From NCBI GenBank assembly GCA_944342025.1, contig CALVMD010000005.1, positions 1 to 64,000 of the forward strand: a stretch of 64,000 nt of DNA, given 5' to 3'. Within the stretch, counting starts at the first letter, position 1. Each line of letters opens with the position of its first letter. The notes below the pieces were generated by a model that was not told the origin of the DNA, did no database searches, and saw nothing but the letters and a program-made list of their open reading frames with translations. Shown one piece after another: positions 56,032 through 64,000 of the stretch. Source of the stretch: an uncultured Clostridia bacterium (GTDB lineage Bacteria; Bacillota; Clostridia; Christensenellales; Borkfalkiaceae). A program made the translations under genes and the position numbers.

Positions 56032-58668
56032 TTACTTGCGGGGATTCTGAATGTTCGCCCTTGCAGCAGCCAGACGTGCGATCGGGACACGGTAAGGCGA
56101 GCAGGATACATAGTTCAAACCGATCTTATGGCAGAACTCGATGGACGAAGGATCGCCGCCGTGTTCGCCGCAGATACCGAAGTGCATGCTCGGACGGGTC
56201 ACTTTGCCCATCTTGACAGCCATATCCATGAGTTTACCCACGCCGACCTGATCGAGCTTCGCGAACGGATCGGATTCGTAGATCTTGTTCTCATAGTATG
56301 CGGGCAGGAACTTGCCTGCGTCGTCGCGCGAGAAGCCGAACGTCATCTGCGTGAGGTCGTTCGTGCCGAAGCAGAAGAACTCTGCCTCTTTCGCCATCTC
56401 GTCGGCGGTGAGCGCCGCACGGGGGATCTCGATCATCGTACCGACTTCGTATTTGAGGTCGCTCTTCGCTTCCGCGATGAGTTTATCCGCGACTTCGACG
56501 ACGGTCTTCTTGACGAACGCGAGCTCTTTCACCTCGCCCGTGAGCGGGATCATGATCTCGGGAACGATATTCCAATCGGGATGCTTTTTCTTGACGTTGA
56601 TCGCCGCCTTGATAACGGCAGCCGTCTGCATGCGCGCGATCTCGGGATAGGTGACCGTCAGGCGGCAGCCGCGGTGACCCATCATCGGGTTGAACTCGTG
56701 GAGATCCGCGATGATCTGCTTGATCTGCGCGACCGTCTTCTTCTGCGCCTTGGCGAGCGCTTTGATGTCCGCCTCTTCGGTGGGAACAAACTCATGCAGA
56801 GGAGGATCGAGGAAACGGATGGTTACGGGGTAACCGCCGAGCGCCTCGTACAGTTTCTCGAAGTCGCTCTGCTGCATCGGCTCGATCTTGTCGAGCGCCG
56901 CAACGCGCTCTTCCACCGTATCCGCGCAGATCATCTCGCGGAACGCGGCGATCCTGTCGGGGTCGAAGAACATGTGCTCGGTACGGCACAGGCCGATACC
57001 CTGTGCGCCGAATGCGGCGGCCTGCTTCGCGTCTGCGGGAGTATCCGCATTGGTACGGACAGCCATCGCTTTATATTTGTCGGACAGCTCCATGATGCGG
57101 CCGAAATAACCGGAGGAGGTATCCGCAGCCACCGTCGGGATGCCCTCGCCGTAGATGTTACCGGTAGAACCGTCGAGGGAAATGACGTCGCCCTCTTTAT
57201 AAACTTTGCCTTTGAGCGTAAATTTCTTGTTCTCCTCGTCCATCTTGATGTCGCCGCAGCCGGATACGCAGCAGGTACCCATGCCGCGCGCAACGACCGC
57301 CGCGTGGGAGGTCATACCGCCGCGGACGGTGAGGATGCCCTGCGCATAGTGCATGCCCTCGATGTCTTCGGGAGAGGTTTCCAATCTTACCAGGACGACT
57401 TTTTCGCCCTTCTTGCCCTGCTCGACAGCGTCTTCCGCCGTGAACACGATCTTACCGGTAGCGGCGCCGGGAGACGCAGGCAGCGCGGTCGCGACGGGGG
57501 TCGCCTTTTTGAGGGCGGCAGCGTCGAACTGCGGATGCAGGAGCGCGTCGAGCGACTTCGGATCGATCTGCATGAGCGCTTCCTGTTCGGTGATCATGCC
57601 TTCGTCAATGAGGTCGCAGGCGATCTTGATCGCGGCGGCAGCCGTACGCTTGCCGTTACGCGTCTGGAGCATATAGAGGTGACGGTCTTCGATCGTGAAC
57701 TCCATATCCTGCATGTCTTTATAATGGCTCTCGAGCGTATTGCAGATCTTCTGGAACTGTTCGTACACTTCGGGCATGATCTCTTTCATCTTGTCGATGG
57801 GCATCGGGGTGCGGATACCCGCAACGACGTCTTCGCCCTGCGCGTTCATGAGGAATTCGCCCATGAGCTTCTTTTCGCCCGTGGCGGGGTTGCGCGTGAA
57901 CGCGACGCCCGTACCGGAAGTGTCGCCCATGTTGCCGAACGCCATCATCTGCACGTTGACCGCCGTGCCCCAGCTGTAAGGGATGTCGTTCTGCATGCGA
58001 TAGTAATTCGCGCGGGGGTTGTCCCAGGAACGGAAGACCGCCTTGATCGCGCCGAAGAGCTGTTCCTTCGGATCGGTCGGGAAATCCTGCCCGAGCTTCG
58101 CTTTATATTCCGCTTTGAACTGAGCAGCGAGTTCTTTGAGGTCGTCCGCCGTCAGTTCGACGTCCTGCGTGACGCCCTTTTTCTCTTTCATCTGGTCGAT
58201 GAGCTGCTCGAAGTACTTTTTGCCGACCTCCATAACGACGTCGGAATACATCTGAATAAATCTCCTGTAGCAGTCCCAAGCCCAGCGGGGATTGCCGGAT
58301 TTTTTAGACAGAACTTCTACGACCTCTTCGTTCAGGCCGAGGTTGAGGATGGTGTCCATCATGCCCGGCATGGAAGCGCGCGCGCCCGAACGGACGGAGA
58401 CGAGCAGAGGATTCTCTTTGTCGCCGAACTTTTTGCCGCAGATCTCTTCCATCTTTGCGATGTATTCCATGATCTCCGCCTGAATTTCGGGATTGATCTG
58501 CCTGCCGTCCTCATAATACTGCGTGCAAGCCTCGGTAGAGATCGTAAAGCCCTGCGGAACAGGCAGGCCCATGCCCGTCATTTCCGCGAGGTTCGCGCCC
58601 TTGCCGCCGAGAAGCTCGCGCATCTTTGCGTTGCCTTCCGAGAAAAGGTAGCAATACTTCTTTGCCAT
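56032..58668 (-). CDS. ppdK: Pyruvate, phosphate dikinase
   Basis: Cytoplasmic enzyme of 878 residues, the exact family length, interconverting pyruvate, ATP and phosphate with phosphoenolpyruvate, AMP and pyrophosphate. It has the N-terminal ATP-grasp domain (LLGGKGANLAEMTGMGLPVP), the central swivelling domain with the phospho-histidine block GGMTSHAAVVARGMG, and the C-terminal barrel ending in HFGICGEHGGDP with the catalytic Cys. GGAGG sets the ATG at 58668. It is a single-gene unit with its own promoter and terminator. In anaerobes it serves glycolysis with PPi or gluconeogenesis. Confidence 0.97.
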   Translation of the reverse strand: MAKKYCYLFSEGNAKMRELLGGKGANLAEMTGMGLPVPQGFTISTEACTQYYEDGRQINPEIQAEIMEYIAKMEEICGKKFGDKENPLLVSVRSGARASMPGMMDTILNLGLNEEVVEVLSKKSGNPRWAWDCYRRFIQMYSDVVMEVGKKYFEQLIDQMKEKKGVTQDVELTADDLKELAAQFKAEYKAKLGQDFPTDPKEQLFGAIKAVFRSWDNPRANYYRMQNDIPYSWGTAVNVQMMAFGNMGDTSGTGVAFTRNPATGEKKLMGEFLMNAQGEDVVAGIRTPMPIDKMKEIMPEVYEQFQKICNTLESHYKDMQDMEFTIEDRHLYMLQTRNGKRTAAAAIKIACDLIDEGMITEQEALMQIDPKSLDALLHPQFDAAALKKATPVATALPASPGAATGKIVFTAEDAVEQGKKGEKVVLVRLETSPEDIEGMHYAQGILTVRGGMTSHAAVVARGMGTCCVSGCGDIKMDEENKKFTLKGKVYKEGDVISLDGSTGNIYGEGIPTVAADTSSGYFGRIMELSDKYKAMAVRTNADTPADAKQAAAFGAQGIGLCRTEHMFFDPDRIAAFREMICADTVEERVAALDKIEPMQQSDFEKLYEALGGYPVTIRFLDPPLHEFVPTEEADIKALAKAQKKTVAQIKQIIADLHEFNPMMGHRGCRLTVTYPEIARMQTAAVIKAAINVKKKHPDWNIVPEIMIPLTGEVKELAFVKKTVVEVADKLIAEAKSDLKYEVGTMIEIPRAALTADEMAKEAEFFCFGTNDLTQMTFGFSRDDAGKFLPAYYENKIYESDPFAKLDQVGVGKLMDMAVKMGKVTRPSMHFGICGEHGGDPSSIEFCHKIGLNYVSCSPYRVPIARLAAARANIQNPRK

Positions 58669-58726
58669 AAAAAATTTTTTCCTCCTGATAAAGATTGGAA
58701 TTTTTATCGAGTTCCCTAACAATTCT

Positions 58727-58755
58727 ATTTTAATACACTTTCACGCAAATTTCAA
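58727..58755 (-). promoter_or_regulatory. Promoter of ppdK
   Basis: TTGAAA (58750-58755) and TAAAAT (58727-58732) on the minus strand are 17 bases apart, about 60 bases before the start codon. Confidence 0.78.
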
Positions 58756-58842
58756 GTGAAAACAGAATCTTTTTGGGATTTTTTGCAAGTATTTTGAAGC
58801 TGAAAAAGGAAACGGGCGCAAAATACGCATTGCCGCCCGCTT

Positions 58843-59562
58843 TTATGCGCCCAAAAGGGCTATGTATTCCCCCAATGCCTTTACGCGGGCGCCTGTTTTC
58901 TCTCCGAAATACGCGGAGAGCAATCTGAGCGCCCGCAGCACCCCGTCTTTCCCCGCAGCTTCCGCATCGTACGGCTGCCCCGCGCATTTTCTGAGCACAT
59001 TCAGGGTAGAAAGGCTCGCGCCCGCCCCCCGCGCACACTCGCCGCAGTAAAAACTGCCGTCCGACAAATCGAACCGGAGCCCTTCCGCAAGGGGCGCACC
59101 GCAGCCGGCGCAGGCCCCGAAAGAAAGTCCGTATCCCGAAAGTTCCAGCGCTTTGAGAAAAAAGGAAATCAGCGCTTCCGCCTCGTTCCCGCGGCACATT
59201 TCGCCCAAGGCGCTGACGGCGCGCAGGAACAACTCTTCGTTTACGATCCCGCCGTACAGAACGGCATCGGAGATGCCCGTCACGCAGGCAGCGGCGTAAA
59301 ATTTGCCGATGTCTTCCCTGAGGGCGTAAAACCCGTCCGTAAGCGCCGCCGAAACGACGGTGTGCCGCTCCCCCTTTTCCGCAAGGACATATTCGGCAAA
59401 ACAGAAGGGCTGCGCCGCAAAGCGAAGTTTCGCGCCCGGCTTTCTGACCCCCTTTGCCGCGGCGGATATCTTGCCGTACTGTAAAGAAAAGAGGGTGAGC
59501 ATCTTATCGTTTTCCCCGTAATCGGCCGTCCTGAGGACGAGCGCGTCCGTTTTGATTTCCAT
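58843..59562 (-). CDS. recO: DNA repair protein RecO
   Basis: Recombination mediator of 239 residues that loads RecA with RecF and RecR. The N-terminal OB fold reads DALVLRTADYGENDKMLTLFS, and the C-terminal part has the four-cysteine zinc site CAGCG...CGEC. The ATG at 59562 is preferred over an upstream frame to 59610. It lies after era and yqzL, the standard Firmicute order. A loose hairpin with a T-rich tail overlaps its end (about 58800-58853) and may be the operon terminator. Confidence 0.94.
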   Translation of the reverse strand: MEIKTDALVLRTADYGENDKMLTLFSLQYGKISAAAKGVRKPGAKLRFAAQPFCFAEYVLAEKGERHTVVSAALTDGFYALREDIGKFYAAACVTGISDAVLYGGIVNEELFLRAVSALGEMCRGNEAEALISFFLKALELSGYGLSFGACAGCGAPLAEGLRFDLSDGSFYCGECARGAGASLSTLNVLRKCAGQPYDAEAAGKDGVLRALRLLSAYFGEKTGARVKALGEYIALLGA

Positions 59563-59619
59563 AACTTTTTTCCGCCTTTTCTGAGAAAAATGCGCCGATG
59601 TGCGGCGCATTTTTCGCTT

Positions 59620-59730
59620 TCATCTTTTTTTCAGTTGTTTATACAACATATAATAAGACAGACTGCCCGTCTTTTCGAACATCTTCCAGGCGATCTCGGC
59701 AGTCTCGTCGTCCCTGATGAATCTCGCCAT
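59620..59730 (-). CDS. yqzL: YqzL-family small protein
   Basis: A 36-residue protein: MARFIRDDETAEIAWKMFEK, then TGSLSYYMLYKQLKKR. The W-x2-F-x2-TG...Y-x2-YK pattern matches Bacillus YqzL, which is encoded between era and recO there as here. GGGAGGGGAAT precedes the ATG. Its function is unknown. It is too short for usual ORF cut-offs and easily missed. Confidence 0.85.
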   Translation of the reverse strand: MARFIRDDETAEIAWKMFEKTGSLSYYMLYKQLKKR

Positions 59731-59784
59731 ATTCCCCTCCCTGCGGCAAAGCCGCAAGAGAAGTATGCGCCGCGCGGCGCGGAA

Positions 59785-60687
59785 TTATTTACGGCGGAAA
59801 TCTTCTTCCCCGTAACCGAGTTCGCGCAGCCTGCCCGGCCTGTCCCGCCAGTCGTCCTCGACCTTGACGTACGCGGTGAGGAACACCTTGCATCCGAGAA
59901 AACTTTCCATCTCTTTGCGGGCAAAACCCAGCGTCTCTTTGAGGGCTCCGCCCTGTTTTCCGATCAGGATGGCTTTGTGGTTTGCCTTTTCGCACACGAT
60001 GTCCAGGTCTATATCGTAAATATCTCCGTTTTCCCTCTTTTGGAAGGTATTGACAACGACAGCGACCCCGTGCGGGATCTCTTTATCGTACTTCAACAGG
60101 ATCTTTTCGCGCATGATCTCGGCGATCATAAATTTTTCCGACCGGTCCGACACGATGTCCTCGGGGAACAGCGGTTCCCCTTCGGGAAGCATCTCGGCGA
60201 TCAGCGCTTTCAGCCTGCCGATGTTTTTGCCGCGGCGCGCCGAAACGGGCACTACGTCGCAGCCGATGCCCTCTTCGTAAAGTTTTTTCGCGTCGGCGGG
60301 GATATTTTCTTCGGGCATGATGTCCGTCTTGGTATATGCGATCAGCATGGGGACGCCGTACGAAAGATAGCGCTTCATCAGCGACAGATCCGAATCGCCC
60401 ACGCCCTTATGCCCGTCATGCACGAACAGGATTAGATCGACGTCCTTTGCCGACGTCTCCGTCGTGCGCATCATGACGTCGGTCAGCGCGTTTTTGGATT
60501 TATAGATGCCGGGCGTATCCACAAACACGATCTGCGCCCCCTCTTCGTTGAGGATGCCCAATATCCTGTCCCGCGTGGTCTGCGGCTTGGGGGACACGAT
60601 GGCGACCTTTTCGCCCACCAGAACATTGACGAGGGTGCTCTTGCCCGCGTTCGCTTTGCCGATCACGGCGACCGTACCGCTCTTCAC
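59785..60687 (-). CDS. era: GTPase Era
   Basis: Ribosome-assembly GTPase of 300 residues that binds 16S rRNA at the 30S subunit. The GTPase domain has G1 GKANAGKST, G3 DTPG, and G4 as TKTD; the C-terminal KH domain includes AILIGKQGGALKE. The start is GTG at 60687, overlapping the ybeY stop as GTGA with GGGAG upstream; a frame open to 60792 lies inside ybeY. It lies between ybeY and yqzL; dgkA and cdd, often found here in Bacillus, are absent. Confidence 0.96.
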   Translation of the reverse strand: MKSGTVAVIGKANAGKSTLVNVLVGEKVAIVSPKPQTTRDRILGILNEEGAQIVFVDTPGIYKSKNALTDVMMRTTETSAKDVDLILFVHDGHKGVGDSDLSLMKRYLSYGVPMLIAYTKTDIMPEENIPADAKKLYEEGIGCDVVPVSARRGKNIGRLKALIAEMLPEGEPLFPEDIVSDRSEKFMIAEIMREKILLKYDKEIPHGVAVVVNTFQKRENGDIYDIDLDIVCEKANHKAILIGKQGGALKETLGFARKEMESFLGCKVFLTAYVKVEDDWRDRPGRLRELGYGEEDFRRK

Positions 60688-61160
60688 TGTGCGTCTCTCC
60701 CTATGCCGATCTCGGAGAGGATCTCCTCTTCCTTGGCGCGCATCTCCGCTTTGTCCGACTCCGTTTCGTGGTCGTACCCGAGCAAATGGCACATGCCGTG
60801 GACGGTGAGATAATACAGCTCGCGGCGCAAGGAATGGCCGTACTCCTCCGCCTGCTCGGCCGCGCGGGCGCGGCAGATGACGACGGAACCGAGAAAAATG
60901 CGCCCCTCTTCGTCCGCGTCGTACGGGAAATCGGCTTTGTTGACGGGCGCATTGCGGATGCCGTCCAGGTTGGGAAAGCTGAGAACGTCCGTCACGGCGT
61001 CCTTGCCGCGTTCCTTCGCGTTGAGCGCACGGATCCCCTCTTCGTCCGTAAAGACAAGTTCTGCCGACAGGGGTGCGTCCCCCGCGATGCGCGAGGACAG
61101 CGCGTCTTCCACGGGCGCCGTCTCAAAATCTTCTTCGCACTCGATTCTAATCTTTTTCAT
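60684..61160 (-). CDS. ybeY: rRNA maturation endoribonuclease YbeY
   Basis: Zinc-dependent endoribonuclease of 158 residues involved in 16S rRNA 3' maturation. The metal site is TVHGMCHLLGYDHETE, with the three histidines in H-x3-H-x5-H form. TDVLSFP is the second family block. It overlaps both neighbours: the pgpH end by 14 bases and the era start by four. Confidence 0.96.
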   Translation of the reverse strand: MKKIRIECEEDFETAPVEDALSSRIAGDAPLSAELVFTDEEGIRALNAKERGKDAVTDVLSFPNLDGIRNAPVNKADFPYDADEEGRIFLGSVVICRARAAEQAEEYGHSLRRELYYLTVHGMCHLLGYDHETESDKAEMRAKEEEILSEIGIGRDAQ

Positions 61161-62623
61161 TCGTAGTCTCCTCTCCTCCTGTCCTTTTGATCTTGAGTTT
61201 GGGGTATTGGATACGGCTGTGATATACGCCCGTCAGACAGCTGACGATCGTCTCTTTGATGGTCGTCAGATCGCGCATGGTGATGTCGCACTCGTCGAAC
61301 TGATCGAGATCCATGCGCTCTTCGATGATGTCGCGCACGGCGTTTTCCACCTTTGCGGGAGTCCGTTCGGGCAGCGTTCTGGAAATCGCCTCGCTCGCGT
61401 CCGCGATCATGATAATCGCGGCGATCTTGGTCTGCGGCTTGGGGCCTGGATAAGAAAAATCTTCGATATTCAGCTCGCCGTCCGACATTTTGAGCGCTTT
61501 GGCATAAAAATATTTGATGGGGAGAGTCCCGTGATGCTGCACCGCAACATCGGCAAGGATCTTCGGAAGCCGCTTGGAACGGATGAGATCGTAACCGTCT
61601 TTCGCGTGCGAACGGATGATGTCTACCGAAAGTTCGGGGGAAAGTTCGCTGTGCGGGTTATACCCCGATTGATTTTCGGTAAAATACTCGGGCTGGCGCA
61701 GTTTTCCCACGTCGTGATAATACGCCGCCGCCCGAGCGAGGGCGGTATCTTCGTTCAGCGCGATCGCGCACGCCTCCGCAAGGTGCGCCACGACGATGCA
61801 GTGGTTGAACGTGCCCATCGCCTTTTCCCTGAGTTCGCGCATGAGCGGCGCGTCGTGGTCGGTCAGCTCGCGCAGCCTGTAATCGGTCACGCAGTTGAAC
61901 AGCACCTCGAAGACGGGCAACAGCGCCATGAACAGCACCGCCGACAATACGCCGCCTTCCAGCGAATACAGGAGCGGCACGATAATACCCTCGTCCTTGT
62001 TGTATTCGATGCACGACGCCATGATGAGGACGGGCAGACAGACGGCAAACCCCGTGAGGAAAGAACGCAGGCGCGTTTTGACCTTACTGCCGACGAAAAT
62101 GCCGATCATGCCCGCCGAAAACGCCATGACGGGGAAGCAGTACGCCGCCGTCTCGTACGCCTCGCCCGGATCGTAATTGGAAAAATGATCGATAGAAAAC
62201 ATCAGCAGCGCAAAAACGACGTTTAAGAGGATAGCGTCGCGCCGGCCGAGCAGCATGAGCGCAAGAAGCGCCAAAAGCGCCGCCGGGCGGGCGTACACGT
62301 TGAAGAAAACGCCGAAAAAGTACGAAATGACAAGCGCAGCGCCCAAAAGAACGAAGACAAGCTCGATGTTCTTCATCATTGCGAGAAAAGACTTGTCTTC
62401 AAAGATATAATAAAAATAAATGACGACGAACAGGATAAAGACGCTGGCGGCGAGATAACCGAGCGTACTTAAATTGTTTTGGATGTATTCGGCAAAGTTC
62501 TGCCCGCCGTCCGCGCCGTAAACAGTGTTAAAAAAGATAAAGAAAGCAATGAAGGCGAGAAAGATCGCATAATTGAACAGAAAGAGAAAGACGCTTTTGA
62601 TACATTCGTCGCGCCCGAACTTT

Positions 62624-62652
<29 letters not shown>
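61147..62652 (-). CDS. pgpH: PgpH-like membrane HD phosphodiesterase without the extracellular domain
   Basis: Membrane protein of 501 residues. About seven hydrophobic segments fill residues 20-255, followed by a cytoplasmic HD domain with FNHCIVVAHLAEACAIAL, AYYHDVGKL, AVQHHGTLP and ADASEA. PgpH hydrolyses cyclic di-AMP. Family members of about 700 residues have a large extracellular 7TMR-HDED domain between TM1 and TM2; here only about 30 residues separate them. The start ATG at 62652 follows GAGGAG. The gene overlaps phoH by 29 bases and ybeY by 14, the usual Firmicute order. Confidence 0.88.
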
Positions 62653-63647
<995 letters not shown>

Positions 63648-63661
<14 letters not shown>

Positions 63662-64000
63662 TGACCGAATATCTCTGCCGATAAACCGCCGTCGCGGTGT
63701 AAATGTATTTTCCGTTTTCCGCGCGCTCCTCTTCGATCACGCGCACCGTTTCACCCTCAACGCCGATCAGCGCCAGCGCGACGGCGCGCTCCTTCGCCGC
63801 CCCGTCCTCGGTTTCGCTCTCTACGAAAGCCGTATACTCCCGCAAAAGAGAGAGATAGGCGACGGGAAACGTCTCGCGGTATACCGTATCTTCCCCTTCT
63901 CCGACGGCGACCCGCCCCGAGACGATCACCTGCCCGAGAGCCACCTCGTCTCCCGCGGAAACGAGCGCCGTGCCGCGGACGACAATCAGCTCTTCCACCC
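63648..64000 (-). CDS. yqfD: YqfD-family sporulation protein, C-terminal part
   Basis: Only the last 117 or so codons are inside the window; the gene continues beyond 64000. The visible part has the beta-rich end of YqfD (VVRGTALVSAGDEVALGQVIVSG, read as VVRGTALVSAGDEV and ALGQVIVSG) and overlaps phoH by 14 bases, as in Bacillus and Clostridia. YqfD is needed for sporulation through its membrane-linked C-terminus. An internal ATG at 63998 is not the start. Confidence 0.85.

Overview
The window looks like chromosomal DNA of a low-copy-repeat, moderately GC-rich Firmicute of the class Clostridia, probably a gut commensal. The evidence is the gene order yqfD-phoH-pgpH-ybeY-era-yqzL-recO and prmA-rsmE-mtaB-HIT-rpsU, Firmicute-type regulators (NiaR, TPP and yybP-ykoY riboswitches, YesN/AraC regulators), strong TTGACA/TATAAT promoters, many lipobox lipoproteins, Lpl-type sugar transporters, and the sporulation gene yqfD. 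A run of Spo0A-like boxes also fits a spore-forming lineage. I cannot name the genus; Christensenellales-like gut Clostridia is a guess. No CRISPR array, insertion sequence, prophage or rRNA was seen. Almost every gene is on the minus strand.

Layout. 1-235: tRNA-Thr(TGT) and tRNA-Tyr(GTA) with a terminator. 427-11.9 kb: first glycan locus, read right to left: GH52-like enzyme, GH26-like protein without a leader, YesN-type regulator, then from its own promoter an Ig-like lipoprotein, a solute-binding lipoprotein, a GH26-like lipoprotein and two CUT1 permeases. 12-20 kb: acyltransferase, HD nucleotidase, TPP-riboswitch-controlled ThiT with an extra membrane domain, a three-module glycosyltransferase with UDP-glucose dehydrogenase, and an orphan gene. 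20.3-26.1 kb: rpsU, HIT, mtaB, rsmE, prmA, a CvpA-like membrane protein and a DUF1846 protein. 26.2-30.3 kb: overlapping radC-gltX-histidine kinase-response regulator operon. 30.4-34.8 kb: M20 dipeptidase and a cation P-type ATPase behind a manganese-type riboswitch. 34.8-38.5 kb: nadA-nadB-nadC-niaR with a NiaR-like operator. 38.6-40.9 kb: PP-loop tRNA thiolase-like protein, cytidylate-kinase-like protein, and a small orphan gene behind Spo0A-like boxes. 40.9-55.8 kb: second glycan locus, built around alpha-galactoside cleavage (GH110-like plus CBM9, GH36, GH31), a large multi-module lipoprotein, an Lpl-type importer and a divergent AraC regulator. Two genes here are broken (a uroporphyrinogen-decarboxylase-like gene and the LplC permease). 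56-64 kb: ppdK and the recO-to-yqfD housekeeping cluster.

How it works together. Both glycan loci couple surface lipoprotein binding, hydrolysis, import and AraC-type control. Neither carries an ABC ATPase, so both must share an MsmX-like ATPase encoded elsewhere. The NAD operon is very probably autoregulated by its last gene. Thiamine uptake and manganese/calcium export are controlled by RNA switches ending in intrinsic terminators. The two broken genes may be real decay or errors in the assembly; the sequence alone cannot tell.
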